This document shows positions 7,517 to 15,500 of a DNA stretch of 20,237 nucleotides, one piece after another. The stretch is from an uncultured Selenomonadaceae bacterium (GTDB lineage: Bacteria > Bacillota > Negativicutes > Selenomonadales > Selenomonadaceae). The notes under the pieces were generated by a model. It had not been told where the DNA came from. It did no database searches and saw nothing but the letters and a program-made list of their open reading frames with translations. Position 1 is the first letter of the stretch, and each line of letters opens with the position of its first letter. The translations under genes and the position numbers were made by a program. The stretch spans positions 1-20,237 of the forward strand of contig CAJOPJ010000025.1 of the NCBI GenBank assembly GCA_905236325.1. Direction: 5' to 3'.

Positions 7517-8026
7517 ATGGGTATTATGGATAAAGTAAGCAAAACTTTAGGTTTTGGCGACGAAGAAGAAAAAGAAATCGAATCGCCGAAGGAAAAGGAA
7601 GAACTCAACGCGCCGACTTTTGAAAATAAAGAACAGTCTCCGCAAAATCCAACAGGCTATGTTGGTCGCAATGTCGTAGATTTTTCTTCAGCTGTCAATA
7701 GTCGCACTGATTCGCAAAATACTATGATTCGCACAGCTTCACTAACTAAATCTAAAATTACCACTGTTAAGCCGACAAGCTTTGATGACGCACAAACTGT
7801 GGCTAATTGTCTGCGCGATAAAGTACCTGTAATTATCAATTTTGAAAATACAAATACCGAAGACGCCAAACGCATTATTGATTTTATCAGCGGCACAACT
7901 TACGCAATTAACGGCGAAATAAAAAAAGTCAGCCAAAATGTTTTTGTCTGTGCGCCAAGTAATGTTACTGTAACTTATACAGAGGACGATAAAAAAGGCG
8001 GCACTTTCAGCTGGATGGGGAATTGA
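7517..8026 (+). CDS. sepF: Cell division protein SepF
   Basis: 169-residue FtsZ-tethering protein. SepF bundles FtsZ filaments and anchors them to the membrane through its N-terminus, acting at the septum. MGIMDKVSKTLGFGDEEE at the N-terminus is the amphipathic membrane-binding helix. An acidic linker rich in Glu and Pro follows to about residue 50, then the globular domain from about 80 (VKPTSFDDAQTVANCLRD, VIINFENTNTEDAKRIIDF, SGTTYAINGEIKKVSQNVFV). The ribosome site GGAGG precedes the ATG at 7517. It follows yggS, as in Bacillus ylmE-ylmF, but the next gene is not the usual yggT (ylmG). Confidence 0.93.
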   Translation: MGIMDKVSKTLGFGDEEEKEIESPKEKEELNAPTFENKEQSPQNPTGYVGRNVVDFSSAVNSRTDSQNTMIRTASLTKSKITTVKPTSFDDAQTVANCLRDKVPVIINFENTNTEDAKRIIDFISGTTYAINGEIKKVSQNVFVCAPSNVTVTYTEDDKKGGTFSWMGN

Positions 8027-8029
8027 ATT

Positions 8030-8518
8030 ATGCTTAGAAAATTAAAGCCAAAAGACGCTGAGGCAATGCTCGATTGGATGCACGACAGCGAAGTTACAAA
8101 AAATTATCGCAGAAATTTTTCCACAATAACAAAAGATGTTGCGCTTAATTTTATAGAAAACAGTTTCACGCCGGAAAATCAGCACTTTGCCATTGTTGAC
8201 GACGCAGATAATTATCTCGGCACAATCAGCCTAAAAAATATTTGCGAACTTGACAGGCACGCCGAATACGCCATTGTTACCAATCGAAAGGCTTGGGGAA
8301 CCGGCGTTGCAAGAAAAGCTACCGAGGAAATTTTGAAGTACGCCTTTGAAACTTTAAGACTACATAAAATTTATTTGACTGTCTTGGTCGAAAATGTACG
8401 CGCAAATAAATTTTATAAAAAATGCGGCTTTGAACTTGAAGGCACATTGCGCGATCATGTCTTTATTGATGGCAGTTATAAAAATTTGTATTGGTGCGCT
8501 ATTATAAATACTAAGTAG
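8030..8518 (+). CDS. GNAT-family N-acetyltransferase, likely acting on an amino sugar or protein N-terminus
   Basis: 162 residues in the RimJ/RimL-like branch of GNAT acetyltransferases. Seen: an N-terminal LRKLKPKDAEAMLDWM; the FAIVDDADNYLGTISL strand pair; the acetyl-CoA pyrophosphate loop in RKAWGTGVARKA (normally Q/RxxGxG/A); and the C-terminal NVRANKFYKKCGFELEGTLRDHVF typical of this branch. It starts three bases after the sepF stop and ends nine bases before the glycosyltransferase gene, so it is translated in series with both. Given the ketoisomerase and aminotransferase downstream, it may N-acetylate the resulting dTDP-3-amino sugar, a step done by a hexapeptide-repeat enzyme (FdtC or QdtC) in characterised pathways. 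Ribosomal-protein or self-protection acetylation is the alternative. Confidence 0.8.
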   Translation: MLRKLKPKDAEAMLDWMHDSEVTKNYRRNFSTITKDVALNFIENSFTPENQHFAIVDDADNYLGTISLKNICELDRHAEYAIVTNRKAWGTGVARKATEEILKYAFETLRLHKIYLTVLVENVRANKFYKKCGFELEGTLRDHVFIDGSYKNLYWCAIINTK

Positions 8519-8527
8519 GTGCTTTGA

Positions 8528-10324
8528 ATGACAGAAAAAAAACTGGACGATAAAAAATTTTTAATAATAGTTATAGGAAAAGATAAAGATGAAGCAGTCA
8601 TATTGGCACAGCGATTCAATCAGTCGCAATATTTATTGATGCCCGGCATGAGTTATGGAGTTGCTGTTGCGCTTGACGACGGCAATTTGGCAAATAATCT
8701 AAATAAACTTCAAGACAATTCAGACGCAAAATATAAAATTTACATATCTGCAAAAGTAGCTTGGGCAGATACGCAAAATTTCCTAAAAAGCACTTTTGAA
8801 AGTTTCGGCTACTTTCCACACGCCGGAATGATTGGCTATTATGGTTCAGAACTGCCACTTGACGGCGATTACACGCAAGCTAAAAGCCGTTACGGCAGAT
8901 ATTTTTATTTCACGGAAGGCGGCGAAGGCAAAATTCACAATGAAAAGTCCTTCGTTATGGACAAGACAGTTCACATCTTGGAAGGCAGTTTTGTAGCTAC
9001 AAATGTAGATATTCCTTGGGACGAAGATATGGACAATGATTTTCTGCTGGCGGCGCAATGCCTTAGGTACCGTGAAGCCGGTTATGAAGTTTGTGCTGCT
9101 TGGCAAGAAAAACCAATTTTGATTTTTGAAGGCGATGAAAATTTTACTTACCATGCTAAAAAAAATTTTACTGCCTACAACAAAGCGCGTGAAAAATTCT
9201 GCAAGGCTTATCTTAAACAGCGTATGCCGCTTGTAAGTATCTTAATTCCGGCTTACAATCAACCAAAATTTTTCCAAGAAGCCTTAGAAAGTGCAATAAA
9301 TCAAACCTACCAAAATATTGAAATTTTAATCGGCGACGATTCAACCAACGACGAAGTTAAAGAAGTCGCTGCGCCTTACTTGGAAAAATATTCCAACATA
9401 AAATATTATCAAAATGACGGCAGCAGACCGCGCGGCGGCAAACATAATATGCATTTTTTGCTTAATATTTGCAATGGCGATTATATTGCCTATCTCCTGC
9501 ACGATGATTTATTTTATCCGGAAAAAATCTACAAAATGATGACTTTTTTTGTTGAAGATTTGGAAGAAAAAATTGCGCTGATAACTTCGGCGCGTGATTC
9601 AATCGACGCAGAAAGCAAAGTTGTCGATAAAATGAGCAACTGGATTCCGCCGAAAGATACTATTTTGAGCGGCAAAATGATAGGTCGCCAAATTTTGTTC
9701 ACGATTGGTAATTTCATTGGCGAACTTACAACTGCAATGGTCAGAAAGCGCGATTTGTTAATTAAAAATACGCACACTGAAAAAATTTATGGCATTGGCA
9801 ACTATGGTGGCTTGATTGATTCGGCGTATGGCGATTTAAGCACTTGGCTGGCTGTCCTGCTCAAAGGCGATTTTGTTTTTATGTCCGAAACTTTAAGCGC
9901 ATTTCGCCATCACGCAGCACAAAATACTTACAATCCTTGGACAAGATTAAATCTGCCGTCGGATATGTTGAATTTTATGACAATTTCTTGGCTGAATGAT
10001 TATTTTTATCGCGACGCGGAAGAATATGTCTATTCTTGCCAAAAATGGATCGGCTATTTGGCAATGTTTGTAGGTCCTACGCAAGATTTCGACACGGACG
10101 AAGTCAAAAAGCGCAAAAATTGGATGTTCAAAATCAGATCTACAATCTTGGAAACAGGCGATTATGATAAAATTTTGGACATTGCAATTAAATATTTGCT
10201 TATGCTTTATCCTGAAGAAAATCCAATTCAAAAACTAATCAAGCGCGATGAAAATACCGGTCTTTGGAAGAAAGCAAGCGATGACTATTTTAATCGCGTC
10301 GACCAATTGAAAGGTGAAGTTTAA
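8528..10324 (+). CDS. Two-domain glycosyltransferase with a C-terminal GT2 catalytic domain
   Basis: 598 residues, no signal peptide or obvious membrane helix. Residues from about 236 start a GT-A family 2 domain: VSILIPAYNQPKFFQEALES, then QTYQNIEILIGDDSTNDEV and LLHDDLFYPEKI, whose DD (326-327) is the metal/nucleotide-sugar DxD equivalent. The first 230 residues (ISAKVAWADTQNFL, HAGMIGYYGSELPLDGDY, YGRYFYFTEGG, VDIPWDEDMDNDFLLAAQ) look like a second glycosyltransferase-like domain of the kind seen in bacterial surface and flagellar glycan clusters; its activity is unclear. The last 120 residues are helical with no motif I recognise. It sits next to amino-sugar synthesis genes, which suggests transfer of that sugar to a glycan or protein. 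Acceptor unknown. Confidence 0.85.
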   Translation: MTEKKLDDKKFLIIVIGKDKDEAVILAQRFNQSQYLLMPGMSYGVAVALDDGNLANNLNKLQDNSDAKYKIYISAKVAWADTQNFLKSTFESFGYFPHAGMIGYYGSELPLDGDYTQAKSRYGRYFYFTEGGEGKIHNEKSFVMDKTVHILEGSFVATNVDIPWDEDMDNDFLLAAQCLRYREAGYEVCAAWQEKPILIFEGDENFTYHAKKNFTAYNKAREKFCKAYLKQRMPLVSILIPAYNQPKFFQEALESAINQTYQNIEILIGDDSTNDEVKEVAAPYLEKYSNIKYYQNDGSRPRGGKHNMHFLLNICNGDYIAYLLHDDLFYPEKIYKMMTFFVEDLEEKIALITSARDSIDAESKVVDKMSNWIPPKDTILSGKMIGRQILFTIGNFIGELTTAMVRKRDLLIKNTHTEKIYGIGNYGGLIDSAYGDLSTWLAVLLKGDFVFMSETLSAFRHHAAQNTYNPWTRLNLPSDMLNFMTISWLNDYFYRDAEEYVYSCQKWIGYLAMFVGPTQDFDTDEVKKRKNWMFKIRSTILETGDYDKILDIAIKYLLMLYPEENPIQKLIKRDENTGLWKKASDDYFNRVDQLKGEV

Positions 10325-10732
10325 ATGCAAGTTATAAAATATGTCTTTCAACCACACGGCGACGAACGAGCTCAACTTGTGGTTTTTGAGGAGCAAAAAG
10401 ATATTCCTTTCGCAATTAAGCGCGTTTATTTTATGTATGACACTGCACAAGGTGTAGTTCGTGGTAAACACGCGCATAAAAATCTTGAACAAATTTTGGT
10501 TTGTATTCACGGCAGCTGCAAGGTACTTCTTGACAATGGCAAAGAACGTAAAATCGTGCCGCTTGAAAAACCTTATGAAGGTCTTTATGTTGCAAATGAT
10601 ATGTGGCGCGAAATGTTTGACTTTGCGCCCGGTACGGTTCTTATGGTTTTTGCGTCGGAATACTATGACGAAACAGATTATATTCGCAATTATGATGAAT
10701 TTTTGAAATTTGTTGAGGAGAAGGCAAAATGA
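10325..10732 (+). CDS. fdtA: dTDP-4-oxo-6-deoxyglucose 3,4-ketoisomerase (FdtA/QdtA-type cupin)
   Basis: 135-residue single-domain cupin that matches FdtA-type enzymes over its full length. Enzymes of this type move the keto group of dTDP-4-oxo-6-deoxyglucose from C4 to C3, preparing it for 3-amination. Family signatures: FAIKRVYFMYDT, the active-site block RGKHAHKNLEQILVCIHGSC (H49, H51), GLYVANDMWREMFDF, and MVFASEYYDETDYIRNYDEF. The ATG directly follows the glycosyltransferase stop (TAAATG), its AAAGGTGAAG ribosome site lies inside the end of that gene, and its own stop overlaps fdtB by four bases: tight coupling. FdtA (fucose-type product) and QdtA (quinovose-type product) cannot be told apart by eye, so the symbol is provisional. 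The rmlA and rmlB genes that make the substrate are not in the window. Confidence 0.85.
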   Translation: MQVIKYVFQPHGDERAQLVVFEEQKDIPFAIKRVYFMYDTAQGVVRGKHAHKNLEQILVCIHGSCKVLLDNGKERKIVPLEKPYEGLYVANDMWREMFDFAPGTVLMVFASEYYDETDYIRNYDEFLKFVEEKAK

Positions 10733-11817
10733 AAATTGACTTGAGCGTTCTTGGCAGACAATTTGATTTGCACAAAGCTGAATATGAAGCTGCTGCATTA
10801 CGCGCCTTAAATTCCGGCTGGTACATTCTAGGTCACGAAGGCGAAAATTTTGAAACTGAATTTGCAAATTATCTCGGCGCAAATTTCTGCGTCGGAGTTA
10901 ATTCAGGTTTGGACGCTTTGACTTTAGCAGTACGCGCACTGAATATCGGCAGTGGCGATGAAGTCATTGTTCAGGCAAATACTTACATTGCGTCAGTTTT
11001 GGCAATTACAGCCAATCAAGCTACGCCAATTTTTGTTGAACCGGACAAATTTTATAACATTGACGCAAGCAAGATTGAGCCGGCGATAACTTCAAAAACA
11101 AAGGCAATTATGGTTGTGCATTTGTATGGTCAAGCGTCGAATATGGCGGAAATTTGCAAAATCGCTGAAAAACACAACCTGCCAATTATTGAAGATTGCG
11201 CTCAATCGCACGGCGCAAAATTTCAAGGCAAAATGACCGGCACTTTCGGTATTGGCTGTTTTAGCTTTTATCCAACAAAAAATCTTGGCGCATTCGGCGA
11301 CGGCGGCGCAGTTGTTACTGCTGATGAAAATTTTGCAAAACAGATAAAAATGTTGCGCAACTATGGCAGCGAAGTTAAATATCACAACAAAGTTGAGGGC
11401 GTAAATTCAAGGCTTGATGAAGTTCAAGCTGCGCTTTTGCGCGTTAAACTTTCGCACCTTGATGAACTAAATCAAGAACGCAAAAATATTGCCGCGCGAT
11501 ATTTAACTGAAATTACAAATGCAAAAATTATTCTGCCGGAAATTCAAACCGGCGCGGAACATGTTTATCATCAATTTGTTGTCAGAGTTCAAGACCGTGA
11601 AAAATTTCAATTTTACCTTGAGCAGCATGAAATAAAAACTATTGTGCATTATCCAATTCCGCCGCATCTTGCTGAATGTTATCAGCGACTTGCTTATAAG
11701 CGTGGCGATTTTCCTCTGGCAGAAAAATTTGCCGATGAAGTTGTCAGCTTACCAATGTTCAATGGCATGACTAAAGCTGAGGTCGATTTTGTTATTGAAG
11801 TTTTGAATAACTATTAG
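10729..11817 (+). CDS. fdtB: dTDP-3-amino-3,6-dideoxyhexose aminotransferase (DegT/DnrJ/EryC1/StrS family)
   Basis: 362 residues, normal for PLP-dependent sugar aminotransferases. Seen: the substrate and cofactor segment NSGLDALTLAVRAL; ANTYIASVLAI; HLYGQASNM; the pyridine-contacting D156 in PIIEDCAQSHGA; and the Schiff-base lysine K184 in SFYPTKNLGAFGDGGAVVT. The C-terminal block ends MFNGMTKAEVDFVIEVLN, as in FdtB/QdtB/WecE relatives. It would aminate the 3-keto sugar made by the cupin, giving dTDP-Fuc3N or dTDP-Qui3N with glutamate as likely donor. ATG at 10729 overlaps the fdtA stop (ATGA), so the two are translationally coupled. The family is certain; the 3-amino specificity is inferred from its partner. 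Confidence 0.88.
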   Translation: MKIDLSVLGRQFDLHKAEYEAAALRALNSGWYILGHEGENFETEFANYLGANFCVGVNSGLDALTLAVRALNIGSGDEVIVQANTYIASVLAITANQATPIFVEPDKFYNIDASKIEPAITSKTKAIMVVHLYGQASNMAEICKIAEKHNLPIIEDCAQSHGAKFQGKMTGTFGIGCFSFYPTKNLGAFGDGGAVVTADENFAKQIKMLRNYGSEVKYHNKVEGVNSRLDEVQAALLRVKLSHLDELNQERKNIAARYLTEITNAKIILPEIQTGAEHVYHQFVVRVQDREKFQFYLEQHEIKTIVHYPIPPHLAECYQRLAYKRGDFPLAEKFADEVVSLPMFNGMTKAEVDFVIEVLNNY

Positions 11818-11852
11818 TCAATAAAATTTTCTACTAACAGGAGTTGAGGATT

Positions 11853-13229
11853 TTGATTTTTGCAAACTTACAAAAAATCGGCGGCGCATTGATGTTGCCA
11901 ATTTCAATTTTGCCGATTGCGAGTTTGCTTTTGCGTTTCGGCATGGAAGATATGCTGGATATACCATTTATAAGGCACGCCGGTCAATCTGTTTTCGACA
12001 ATCTGCCGGCTATTTTTGCGATTGGAATTGCCTTTGCATTGACAAAAGACAATAACGGCGCAGCGGCATTGGCTGGTTTTATTGGACACACAATTTTTGT
12101 TTCAATTTTGCAGTCAGTGGACGAAAGCATTCACATGGGCATTTTGTCCGGTGTCATTATGGGCTTTACGGCAGGTATTTTATACAATCGCTACCACAAC
12201 AAAAAATTGCCTGACTACTTGGCTTTTTTTAGTGGTACGCGATTTGTGCCGATAGTAACTGCTTTTGCGGCAATTTTTCTTGCAATAATTCTTGGTCATA
12301 TCTGGTTACCAATTCAAAAGCTGATTGGATTAACGCAAGAACTTTTTCTTAACACCGAAATAATCGGACCATTTTTGTATGGCTTTTTCAATCGACTGCT
12401 GCTGCCTTTAGGGCTACATCACGTTTTGAATAGCTTTGTTTATTTTGTTTTTGGCGACTATACAAATCCTGTGACAGGCGAAATTGTTCATGGCGACTTG
12501 AACAGATTTTTTGCAGGCGACCCAACTGCAGGAATTTTTATGTCCGGCTTTTTTCCTGTGTTTATGTTTGGACTTCCGGCTGTTTGCTTGGCGTTTTATA
12601 AAACTGCAAAAATTGAAAATCGCAAAAAAATTTCCGGCTTGCTGGTTTCTATGGCGTTAACTTCATTTTTGACAGGAATTACTGAACCGATTGAGTTTTC
12701 ATTCATGTTCCTTGCGCCGGAACTTTATTTTATATACGCTGTTTTATGCGGCTTTTCAATGGCAATTTGCGACTATATTGGTATTCATGTCGGTACAAGT
12801 TTTTCAGGCGGAGTTATTGATTATATTTTGAACTGGGGCATTTCAACCAATCCCGCAATGATTATTCCTGTCGGCTTGCTGTTTGGCGTAGGTTATTATT
12901 TTATTTTTGTTTACGCGATTGAGGAATTTAATCTAAATACTATTGGGCGCAATACTGATTATGTAGATGTATATAAAAAAGTGTCTGAAGATGAAAAAAT
13001 TGCGCTGATTATAAAAAATCTCGGCGGCGAAAATAATTTTATGTCGATTACAAATTGCGCAACGCGCTTGCGTTTAGTCTTAAAGGACGCTGATAAAGTC
13101 AATGAAGCTGAATTGAAAAAATTGGGCGCACATGGCTTTTTTCGCATAGGTAATGCTATCCAAGTTGTCTTTGGTGCCTCTGTTGAAAGCATTGCTGTAA
13201 AAATTAAAAATTTAGTCTTCGGTCGTTAG
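11853..13229 (+). CDS. nagE: PTS system N-acetylglucosamine-type permease, fused IIC-IIB, no IIA
   Basis: 458-residue membrane transporter of the glucose/GlcNAc PTS family. The N-terminus LQKIGGALMLPISILPIASLLLRFG is characteristic (split as LQKIGGALMLPISILP and IASLLLRFG). About ten hydrophobic segments follow, with LPLGLHHVLNSFVYF and the IIC signature GITEPIEFSFMFLAPELY. After about residue 375 comes the IIB domain, with phospho-cysteine C402 in ITNCATRLRLVLKDA. NagE of E. coli also carries IIA; that domain is missing here, so phosphate must come from a separate IIA. I take TTG at 11853, nine bases after AGGAG (11839-11843); the in-frame TTG at 11844 abuts that site. GlcNAc is the likely sugar because of the LHHVLNSF type and the neighbours, but glucose or glucosamine are possible. 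Confidence 0.85.
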   Translation: MIFANLQKIGGALMLPISILPIASLLLRFGMEDMLDIPFIRHAGQSVFDNLPAIFAIGIAFALTKDNNGAAALAGFIGHTIFVSILQSVDESIHMGILSGVIMGFTAGILYNRYHNKKLPDYLAFFSGTRFVPIVTAFAAIFLAIILGHIWLPIQKLIGLTQELFLNTEIIGPFLYGFFNRLLLPLGLHHVLNSFVYFVFGDYTNPVTGEIVHGDLNRFFAGDPTAGIFMSGFFPVFMFGLPAVCLAFYKTAKIENRKKISGLLVSMALTSFLTGITEPIEFSFMFLAPELYFIYAVLCGFSMAICDYIGIHVGTSFSGGVIDYILNWGISTNPAMIIPVGLLFGVGYYFIFVYAIEEFNLNTIGRNTDYVDVYKKVSEDEKIALIIKNLGGENNFMSITNCATRLRLVLKDADKVNEAELKKLGAHGFFRIGNAIQVVFGASVESIAVKIKNLVFGR

Positions 13230-13259
13230 TTGCCGGAAATAATGAAAGGAAGTTTTTTT

Positions 13260-14042
13260 TTGGACGCTAAGGAAAAAATTATACGCTATTACAAAGGCAC
13301 TGAAGGCGAAAAATCAGCAGTGAAACTTATAGACTTCGCAATGCAGGCTACAAAAAATCACAAATACAAACTGAGCGGTTTTCTTTCGCCATTTGAGCAG
13401 GAAATGGCAAATACAATCGCCAACAGCTTGGATTTGAAAGTTGAATTTGACGGCGGCTTTTTCGGCGCAGAACGTCAACGCGCTGCATTTTGTCACGAAG
13501 ACTTTGAAGGCACGTCTGCTTTTGAAATTGCAGTTGTCAAGGCTGAATGGAATGGTAACTTTGCAAGACTTAGTCACAGGGATTGTTTGGGCGCAGTTTT
13601 AGGTCTTGGTCTTGAACGCGAAATTGTCGGTGACATTATTGCGACAAAAGATTTTGCAAGGATTATTGTTGATAAAAAAATGGCTGATTTTTTTGTGATG
13701 AACTTAACGCAAATTGGAACTGTAGCTGTAAAAACTACGCTTGATGAACTTGAAAATATTGAGCCGAAAGAAGAGCGCGTCAAAGAAATTCGCGCAACAG
13801 TTGCCTCACTCCGTGCCGATTCAATCGCAGCGGCAGGTTTTGGAATGAGTCGCAGTAAGGCGGCTACAGATATTTCTGCAGAAAAAGTTCAGCTGAATTG
13901 GCAGACAGTTAAAAATGCTTCGCAAACAATCAAGCAAGGCGATGTTTTAAGTATGCGTGGCAGAGGTCGCCTTGAAGTTACAGAAATTACAGGGCAAACA
14001 AAAAAAGGAAGAATTGGAGTTTTGTTGAAAAGATACATTTAA
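13260..14042 (+). CDS. ylmH: YlmH-family S4-domain RNA-binding protein
   Basis: 260 residues, the usual YlmH length. The N-terminal part has the YlmH blocks LSPFEQEMANTIANSLDL, GGFFGAERQRAAF and LGAVLGLGLEREIVGDI. The last 75 residues form an S4 RNA-binding domain (MSRSKAATDISAEKVQLNWQ, then IKQGDVLSMRGRGRLEVTEI). YlmH relatives bind ribosomes or large subunits and are linked to rescue and translation quality control; the gene sits classically between sepF and divIVA. The start is TTG at 13260, with AAAGGAAG seven bases upstream; the longer frame from TTG at 13230 lacks a ribosome site. In this genome it lies five genes away from sepF, after the sugar genes. Confidence 0.9.
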   Translation: MDAKEKIIRYYKGTEGEKSAVKLIDFAMQATKNHKYKLSGFLSPFEQEMANTIANSLDLKVEFDGGFFGAERQRAAFCHEDFEGTSAFEIAVVKAEWNGNFARLSHRDCLGAVLGLGLEREIVGDIIATKDFARIIVDKKMADFFVMNLTQIGTVAVKTTLDELENIEPKEERVKEIRATVASLRADSIAAAGFGMSRSKAATDISAEKVQLNWQTVKNASQTIKQGDVLSMRGRGRLEVTEITGQTKKGRIGVLLKRYI

Positions 14043-14075
14043 TTAGCGATAAGTTGAAAGGTGGAAATATTTAAA

Positions 14076-14939
14076 GTGATTACGCCAATGGAAATTCATA
14101 ACCGCGAATTTAAAAAGACATTTCGCGGCTACAGCGAAAATGAAGTCGATGAATTTTTAGACAGAATTGTTGTTGATTATGAAAAAACACTGCGCGAAAA
14201 TGATAAATTGCGCGACCAACTCAACCTCAATAATCAAGAAGTCGAAAATTACAAAAAACTTGAAAAAAATTTGCAGGATACTTTAAGCGTCGCTCAAAAA
14301 ACTGCTGATGAAATTTTGTCCAATGCAAAAAAATCAGCCAATGAACTGCGCGAACAAGCCGCACGCGATACACAAAATATTTACAACAATACAATGCAGG
14401 AAACGCAAAATATCCGCGAGCAGGCACAGCTTGAATCAAAAAGACTTTTGGACGACGCAGCACACAAACTTAAAATCATTGTTAATGAATATGATAAAAT
14501 TGTGCGCGAAAAAAATTCCTTCCTGCTTAAAGTTCGCACTGCATTGGAATCTGAACTTGCAGTAACTTCCCAGCTTTTAACTTCAGTTCCTCACACAGAC
14601 GACTTGGCAGAATTAAAAGCTTCACTTGCAAAAATCGAATCCGAAAATAAAATCGCCACAACAAATTCAGCAAAACCTCAAACCAAAAAAGTTGAACCTG
14701 AAGATGAGGTTGTGATTGAAAAAGTTTCACAGGTTGTAACAAAGCCTGAACCTGAAAAGAAAGCCGAAGTTAAACCTGCAAAAGTTTTTTCAAATACGCG
14801 CACTTACGCAGAATCTAAACAAACTGAATCTAAACAAACTGAATCTGACAAAGTTTCAGCCGAAAAAAAACCTGCGCCTTCGGAGGAAGATTTGGATAAA
14901 ACTATGGTTTTCAAGCCGATAAAAAAATCTGCAGAATGA
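14076..14939 (+). CDS. divIVA: DivIVA-family polar/septal scaffold protein
   Basis: 287 residues. The N-terminus ITPMEIHNREFKKTFRGYS, then ENEVDEFLDRIVVDYE, is the DivIVA lipid-binding module that recognises curved membrane at septa and poles. A long coiled coil follows (about 30-165, rich in A, E, K and Q with heptad spacing). The tail from about 190 is low complexity, with ESKQTESKQTES repeats, and ends DLDKTMVFKPIKKSAE. GTG at 14076 is chosen because GAAAGGTGG lies just upstream and the product then begins like other DivIVA proteins; the longer GTG at 14061 is part of that ribosome site. It follows ylmH directly, as in the Bacillus order, and precedes lspA. Confidence 0.92.
   Translation: MITPMEIHNREFKKTFRGYSENEVDEFLDRIVVDYEKTLRENDKLRDQLNLNNQEVENYKKLEKNLQDTLSVAQKTADEILSNAKKSANELREQAARDTQNIYNNTMQETQNIREQAQLESKRLLDDAAHKLKIIVNEYDKIVREKNSFLLKVRTALESELAVTSQLLTSVPHTDDLAELKASLAKIESENKIATTNSAKPQTKKVEPEDEVVIEKVSQVVTKPEPEKKAEVKPAKVFSNTRTYAESKQTESKQTESDKVSAEKKPAPSEEDLDKTMVFKPIKKSAE
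14811..14846 (+). repeat. Tandem 15-base repeat in the divIVA tail
   Basis: GAATCTAAACAAACT occurs twice without interruption (14811-14825, 14826-14840), then GAATCT. It encodes ESKQT-ESKQT-ES in the disordered tail of DivIVA and is a likely site of length variation. Confidence 0.85.
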
Positions 14940-14960
14940 TTTTTTCATGGAGTTGATAGA

Positions 14961-15500
14961 ATGATTGAATTTCTGAAAAAAATTTTACTGGCAGTCGAAC
15001 TTTTTTTTGTAGTTTTGATGGTGCATTGGGACAAAATTTTGTTTTTGGCAATAGTCGCACTGGATCAATTTGTTAAAGCAAAAATCGTTGCAACAATGGT
15101 GCCCGGCGAATCAATTCCAATCGTGCAAAATTTTTTCCACATAACCTATGTACTGAATCCCGGCGCAGCTTTTGGAATTTTGCCAAATCAGCGTATATTT
15201 TTCTTGATTGCCGGCGCAATTTTGATAGTTATGGCAACATATTTCTATCCAAAAATCCCGCGCAAAGAAAATGTTTTAAAGTTCGGCGCAATAAGTTTAG
15301 TAAGCGGCGCAACGGCAAATTTAATCGACCGCGTGCAAAGTGGTTTAGTTGTGGACTTTTTGGACTTCAAAAGTTGGCCTGTATTTAACATTGCTGATGT
15401 TGCAATCGTGCTTGGTATGTTTGTTATGGTTTATGTAATTTTGTTCAAAATGGACGCGCCGCAAAATTTAAAAACTTCGGCAAAGGAATTGGAAAGTTGA
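14961..15500 (+). CDS. lspA: Lipoprotein signal peptidase (signal peptidase II)
   Basis: Aspartic membrane protease that removes signal peptides from diacylglyceryl-modified prolipoproteins. The 179 residues hold four or five hydrophobic segments. Family landmarks are VALDQFVKAKI, the FHITYVLNPGAAFGIL block, and the two catalytic aspartates: D123 in SGATANLIDRV and D146 in FNIADVAIVLG. It is about 20 residues longer than many LspA proteins, with an extra hydrophobic N-terminal stretch (LKKILLAVELFFVVLMV). The ribosome site GGAG lies about nine bases before the ATG. It follows divIVA by 21 bases and overlaps the next gene by four bases. Confidence 0.94.
   Translation: MIEFLKKILLAVELFFVVLMVHWDKILFLAIVALDQFVKAKIVATMVPGESIPIVQNFFHITYVLNPGAAFGILPNQRIFFLIAGAILIVMATYFYPKIPRKENVLKFGAISLVSGATANLIDRVQSGLVVDFLDFKSWPVFNIADVAIVLGMFVMVYVILFKMDAPQNLKTSAKELES

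Noticed and set aside
10235..10882. 215-codon open frame on the minus strand across fdtA
   Set aside because: It is antisense to two well-supported overlapping genes, has no ribosome site that I can see, and its translation is a low-complexity Ile/Phe/Asn-rich mix typical of shadows.
11818..11843. Possible terminator between fdtB and nagE (TTAGT...ACTAA)
   Set aside because: Five-base AT-rich arms with no U-tract; not enough for a terminator.
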